In this document: piece by piece, positions 60,432 to 64,000 of the stretch | How the letters are laid out: each line of letters starts with the position of its first letter | How positions within the stretch are numbered: position 1 is the stretch's first letter | Assembly: GCA_001295865.1 (NCBI GenBank) | Contig: LJHW01000002.1 | Coordinates: 186,001-250,000 of the forward strand | Reading direction: 5' to 3' | DNA: 64,000 bases | DNA from: a beta proteobacterium AAP65 | GTDB taxonomy: Bacteria > Pseudomonadota > Gammaproteobacteria > Burkholderiales > Burkholderiaceae_C | Made by a program: the position numbers and the translations under genes | The notes under the pieces: model-generated | What the model was told of the DNA's origin: nothing | What the model saw: the letters and a program-made list of their open reading frames with translations, nothing else | Databases searched by the model: none

Positions 60432-60833
60432 CTAGAAGTCGAAGAGCGACCAGCCGCGCTGGCCGGTGGCGCCACTGCGCTGGCCCGAGGCGTCGCGACC
60501 GGCGGGGCCGACGATCACTTCGTAAGACTTGAGCCCGGTGGACTTGCTGTAGACGGTGATGCGCTGCAGATCGCCTCGCGGGCCGCGCACCTCTTCGATG
60601 CGCACGTCGTCGTCTTCGATCACGCGCACATTGCCGGACGGCCTGGCCGACCGCGCGCTGCGGGGGGCGGCGGCACTGGCCGAGGCCGGTGCGGGCGCGG
60701 CGGCGGACGTGGCCGCTGCGGCCGACAGGCGCGGCGGCGGGGGCACCTCGGCCGGCTGCGCGAGCAGCGCGGCCGGCGCCAGGATCGTCCACAGGGCCCA
60801 GGGCAGGGCGGCCAGCGAGGTGCGGGGAAGCAT
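60432..60833 (-). CDS. DUF2782-like exported protein next to polA
   Basis: A 133-residue protein. A signal peptide (about 1-25, PAALLAQP) and an Ala/Ser/Pro-rich linker precede a small C-terminal domain with NVRVIEDDDVRIEEVRGPRG. DUF2782 proteins commonly sit beside polA and thrB in betaproteobacteria, which fits. Function unknown. It is divergent from polA across 66 bp. A far longer open frame antisense to polA continues in the same frame and should not be used. Confidence 0.8.
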   Translation of the reverse strand: MLPRTSLAALPWALWTILAPAALLAQPAEVPPPPRLSAAAATSAAAPAPASASAAAPRSARSARPSGNVRVIEDDDVRIEEVRGPRGDLQRITVYSKSTGLKSYEVIVGPAGRDASGQRSGATGQRGWSLFDF

Positions 60834-60899
60834 GTGCGTGATTCTACGGGCCGGCCCCGGCTCGCCTGGCCCGCTTGCACGGCGCGCCACAATGCCGCC

Positions 60900-63659
60900 A
60901 TGAGTGACAAGCTGATGCTCCTGGTCGACGGTTCGAGCTACCTCTACCGCGCCTTCCACGCCATGCCCGACCTGCGTTCGCCCGAGGGTTTCCCGACCGG
61001 TGCGATCCACGGTTTCGTGGCCATGATGAACTGGTTGCGCGACCGTTACCCGGCCGAACACGCCGTGTGCGTGTTCGATGCCAAGGGCCCCACCTTCCGC
61101 GACGCCTGGTACCCCGAGTACAAGGCCCAGCGTGCGCCCATGCCCGACGCTTTGCGCGAGCAGATCGAGCCCATCCACGAGGTGGTGAAGCTGCTCGGCT
61201 GGCCGGTGCTGGAAGTGCCCGGCATCGAGGCCGACGACGCCATCGGCACGTTGGCGCGCGTGGCGGCGCAGAGCGGCCACCAGGTGTTGATCAGCACGGG
61301 CGACAAAGACCTGGCGCAACTCGTCACCGAGAAGGTGACGCTGATGAACACCATGGCCAAGCCGCCCGAGCGCCTGGACATCGAAGGCGTGAAGGCCAAG
61401 TTCGGCGTGCCGCCGGAACGCATCATCGACTACCTCACGCTCATCGGCGACACGGTGGACAACGTGCCGGGTGTCGAGAAGGTGGGGCCCAAGACGGCGG
61501 CGAAGTGGATCGCCGATTACGGCAGCCTGGATGGCGTGGTGGCTGCGGCCGACAGCATCAAGGGCGTGGCCGGCGAGAACCTGCGCAAGGCGCTGGACTG
61601 GCTGCCCATGGGCCGCAAGCTCATCACCGTGGTGACCGATTGCGAGCTCACGCCGCACGTCGAGGGCTGGCCGGGCCTGGACACGCTCGCCTTGCGGCCG
61701 GCCGACGAAGCGGGGCTGGTGGGCTTCTACAAGCGCTACGGTTTCCGCACCTGGTTGCGAGAGATGGAGGCCAAGGTGGGTGCAGGGGCCGCCGACGGCG
61801 CGCCTGCGACGGCGGCCACCGAAGCTGCCGCCGCCACCCCGGCCATCACCCTGGCGCGCGAGTACGAGACCGTCAGCACCTGGCCGCAGTTCGAAGCCTG
61901 GCTGGCGCAGATCCAGGCCGCGCCGCTGGTGGCGCTGGACACCGAGACCGACAGCCTGGACGGCATGCGCGCGCGCATCGTCGGCCTGAGTTTCGCCACC
62001 GAGCCCGGGCGTGCCGCCTACATCCCGCTGGCGCACAGCTATGCCGACGCGCCGGATCAGTTGCCGCTGGACGAGGCGCTGGCGCGTCTGCGGCCTTGGC
62101 TGGAAGACGCCAGCCGGCCCAAAGTGGGCCAGAACATCAAGTACGACCTGCACGTCTTCGCCAACCACGGCATCACGGTGGCGGGCTACCAGCACGACAC
62201 CATGCTGCAGAGCTACGTGCTCGAAGCCCACAAGCCCCACGGCCTGGAAAGCCTGGCCGAGCGCCACCTCGGCCGCAAGGGCCTGAGCTACGAAGAAGTG
62301 TGCGGCAAGGGCGTGAACCAGATCCCGTTTGCGCAGGTGGACGTCGCGCGCGCCACCACCTACTCGGGCGAAGACAGCGAGATGACGTTGCACGTGCACC
62401 AGACGCTGTGGCCTGCGGTGGAGAAGGACGCCGGCCTGCGGTTTGTCTACGAACAGATCGAGATGCCGGTGAGCGTGGTGCTGGAGCGCATCGAACGCCA
62501 CGGTGTTCTGATCGCGCCCGCCGTGCTGGCCGCGCAGAGCCACGCTTTGGGCGAACGCCTGCTGGCGCTGGAGCAGGAGGCCTACAACATCGCCGGCCAG
62601 CCCTTCAACATGGGCAGCCCGAAGCAGATCGGCGAGATCCTCTTCACCAAGCTGGGTCTGCCGGTGAAGAAAAAAACGGCCACCGGCGCGCCCAGCACCG
62701 ACGAAGAGGTGCTGCAGGAACTGGCGGCCGACTACCCGCTGCCGGCCAAGATCCTGGAGCACCGGAGTCTCGCCAAGCTCAAGGGCACCTACACCGACAA
62801 GCTGCCGCTGATGGTGAACCCGCAAACGGGCCGCGTGCACACCAACTACGCGCAGGCGGTGGCGGTCACGGGGCGCCTCTCCAGCAACGACCCCAACCTG
62901 CAGAACATCCCCATCCGCACGCCCGAGGGCCGGCGTGTGCGCGAGGCTTTCATCGCGCCGCCGGGCCACGTGCTGATGAGTGCCGACTACAGCCAGATCG
63001 AGCTGCGCATCATGGCCCACATCTCCGAAGACCCGGCGCTGCTGCGCGCCTTCGCCGAAGGCCTGGACGTGCACCGCGCCACCGCGGCCGAGGTCTTCGG
63101 CGTGCCGGTGGCCGAGGTCAGCTCGGAGCAGCGGCGTTACGCCAAGGTCATCAACTTCGGCCTGATCTACGGCATGGGCGCCTTCGGGCTGGCCAGCAAT
63201 CTGGGCATCGAACAGAAAGCGGCCAAGGACTACATCGACCGCTACTTCGCGCGTTTCGCCGGCGTGAAGCGCTACATGGACGAGACGCGCATCTCGGCCA
63301 AGACCAAGGGTTATGTCGAGACGGTGTTCGGCCGCCGTCTGTGGCTGCCCGAGATCAACAGCGGCAACGGCCCGCGCAAGGCCGGCGCCGAGCGCCAGGC
63401 CATCAACGCGCCCATGCAGGGCACGGCGGCCGACCTCATCAAGCTGGCGATGATCGCCGTGCAGCAGGCGCTGGACGCCGAGGGCCGCGCCACGCGCATG
63501 GTGATGCAGGTGCACGACGAACTGGTGCTGGAAGTGCCCGAGGCCGAACTCGATTGGGCGAAAGAAGCCATTCCGCGCCTGATGGCCGGCGTGGCGGCGC
63601 TGAGAGTGCCGCTGCTGGCCGAAGTGGGTGTGGGCCCGAACTGGGACCAGGCCCACTGA
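60900..63659 (+). CDS. polA: DNA polymerase I
   Basis: A 919-residue PolA with three parts. The 5' nuclease (about 1-290) has LMLLVDGSSYLYRAFHAM and ISTGDKDLAQLV. The proofreading 3'-5' exonuclease (about 315-510) has intact LVALDTETDSLDG, NIKYDLHVF and SGEDSEMTLH, so it should be active. The polymerase (about 520-919) has motif A LMSADYSQIELRIMAH and motif C MQVHDELVLEV. It fills Okazaki fragment and repair gaps. ATG 60900 gives the universal start. Confidence 0.96.
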   Translation: MSDKLMLLVDGSSYLYRAFHAMPDLRSPEGFPTGAIHGFVAMMNWLRDRYPAEHAVCVFDAKGPTFRDAWYPEYKAQRAPMPDALREQIEPIHEVVKLLGWPVLEVPGIEADDAIGTLARVAAQSGHQVLISTGDKDLAQLVTEKVTLMNTMAKPPERLDIEGVKAKFGVPPERIIDYLTLIGDTVDNVPGVEKVGPKTAAKWIADYGSLDGVVAAADSIKGVAGENLRKALDWLPMGRKLITVVTDCELTPHVEGWPGLDTLALRPADEAGLVGFYKRYGFRTWLREMEAKVGAGAADGAPATAATEAAAATPAITLAREYETVSTWPQFEAWLAQIQAAPLVALDTETDSLDGMRARIVGLSFATEPGRAAYIPLAHSYADAPDQLPLDEALARLRPWLEDASRPKVGQNIKYDLHVFANHGITVAGYQHDTMLQSYVLEAHKPHGLESLAERHLGRKGLSYEEVCGKGVNQIPFAQVDVARATTYSGEDSEMTLHVHQTLWPAVEKDAGLRFVYEQIEMPVSVVLERIERHGVLIAPAVLAAQSHALGERLLALEQEAYNIAGQPFNMGSPKQIGEILFTKLGLPVKKKTATGAPSTDEEVLQELAADYPLPAKILEHRSLAKLKGTYTDKLPLMVNPQTGRVHTNYAQAVAVTGRLSSNDPNLQNIPIRTPEGRRVREAFIAPPGHVLMSADYSQIELRIMAHISEDPALLRAFAEGLDVHRATAAEVFGVPVAEVSSEQRRYAKVINFGLIYGMGAFGLASNLGIEQKAAKDYIDRYFARFAGVKRYMDETRISAKTKGYVETVFGRRLWLPEINSGNGPRKAGAERQAINAPMQGTAADLIKLAMIAVQQALDAEGRATRMVMQVHDELVLEVPEAELDWAKEAIPRLMAGVAALRVPLLAEVGVGPNWDQAH

Positions 63660-63669
63660 CCGAACGGCG

Positions 63670-64000
63670 TCAGCCCTTCGTCGGCACCGAGCGCGGGGCC
63701 TCCTCGGCTTTGCGCTGCACCACGCGGTAACTCTCGCCTTCCACCCGCACCTCCAGGCCCGGCGTCGGCGCGGTGGGGCTGGTGAAGCTGCGCAGGCTGC
63801 CGTCGTCCATGCGCACGCGCACTTGAAAGGCAGTGCGCAGCTTGGCGCCGCCGGCCTGCACAGCCTGCACGCCTTCCACCGTGCCGCAGCTGCGGCACAC
63901 ATGCGCTGAGACCGCGTGTGCGCCTGGCAGGCTGGGGCGCGCGTCGGCGGCAGGCGAGCTGAGAGCTGCCGTGCCGGCTGCAGCGGGCCGGGCGTGCTGG
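63670..64000 (-). CDS. Partial protein with CxxC and RMDDGS motif (truncated at window edge)
   Basis: The last 110 residues of a minus-strand protein whose 5' end lies beyond the window. The frame is open to the edge, so the GTG at 63900 need not be the start. A low-complexity Ala/Pro stretch precedes HVCRSCGTVEGVQAVQAGGA. RVRMDDGSLRSFTSPTAPTP and VRVEGESYRVVQRK follow. CxSCGTVE then RMDDGS is the frame of glycine-zipper outer-membrane proteins, but the glycine zipper itself is missing between them here. It converges on polA with 10 bp between stops. Function unknown; a periplasmic or outer-membrane location is plausible. Confidence 0.65.
   Translation of the reverse strand, partial: QHARPAAAGTAALSSPAADARPSLPGAHAVSAHVCRSCGTVEGVQAVQAGGAKLRTAFQVRVRMDDGSLRSFTSPTAPTPGLEVRVEGESYRVVQRKAEEAPRSVPTKG

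Noticed and set aside
60432..63902. A very long open frame (over 1100 codons) antisense to polA.
   Set aside because: In high-GC DNA the antisense frame of a strongly biased gene is often open. Its translation is low-complexity, rich in His, Arg, Gly and Gln. PolA on the plus strand has all family motifs.

Overview
The window is about 64 kb of a high-GC chromosome with the gene content of a betaproteobacterium of the order Burkholderiales. The inference rests on several points: the pepA-holC gene pair beside a divergent lptF-lptG, a FimV-like protein, a BPSS1780-type membrane protein, a DUF2782-like gene next to polA, a type II homoserine kinase, and an intergenic repeat of a style common in Comamonadaceae and relatives. 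The exact genus cannot be read from this window. It looks like core chromosome: about 60 protein genes, two tRNA genes (Arg-TCT and Leu-CAA), and no transposase, integrase, phage gene or CRISPR array. Coding density is very high, with many 4-bp start/stop overlaps, and no gene-free stretch exceeds 300 bases.

Layout. 0-3.6 kb: a membrane-stress cluster (ribbon-helix-helix-like protein, PspA, YqiJ, flotillin YqiK), then tRNA-Arg. 3.8-8.6 kb: an unknown protein; a minus-strand set of Crp/Fnr regulator, APH-like kinase and acyl-CoA dehydrogenase, suggestive of hydroxyacyl-CoA catabolism; and a divergent class II aldolase. 8.8-15.7 kb: a FimV-like protein facing a minus-strand run lptF-lptG-cbiX-cysB-aminotransferase. 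15.8-21.3 kb: pepA-holC-unknown, a branched-chain amino acid binding protein (livK), ribosomal proteins L33 and L28, and thioredoxin reductase. 21.4-27.2 kb: a second Crp/Fnr regulator, FtsK, LolA, CheW and RarA. 27.4-31.8 kb: livHMGF with an attached gene for an exported five-repeat protein, probably a beta-propeller. 31.9-37.0 kb: a basic-amino-acid ABC transporter in the order J-Q-M-O-P, like the Pseudomonas aot operon, behind a 2Fe-2S/flavin reductase. 37.1-41.9 kb: an SDR-like protein, a degenerate HtrA-like protein with a PDZ domain, a rhomboid protease, tRNA-Leu, then cysM-Nudix-TusA. 41.9-48.1 kb: galU-valS, an S41 lipoprotein protease and GMP reductase. 48.2-54.7 kb: a 1374-residue hybrid histidine kinase and a UvrD-type helicase. 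54.9-58.5 kb: an exported c-type cytochrome with a proline-rich hexamer-repeat linker, then PhoX phosphatase preceded by a clear PHO box. 58.5-64 kb: a BPSS1780-type membrane protein, homoserine kinase, a DUF2782-like protein, polA, and a protein truncated by the window edge.

Themes. Envelope biogenesis (LptFG, LolA, FimV, PspA/flotillin, rhomboid), amino-acid uptake (Liv and Aot-like transporters), sulfur metabolism (CysB, CbiX, CysM, TusA-like, a probable methionine aminotransferase) and DNA replication and repair (HolC, FtsK, RarA, UvrD, PolA). I see no complete system that is certainly new. The items most worth a second look are the five-repeat exported protein translationally coupled to livF, the pseudo-protease beside the rhomboid gene, the cytochrome with the repeat linker and C-terminal sorting-like tail, the kinase/dehydrogenase pair, and the PHO box inside the end of the gene before phoX.
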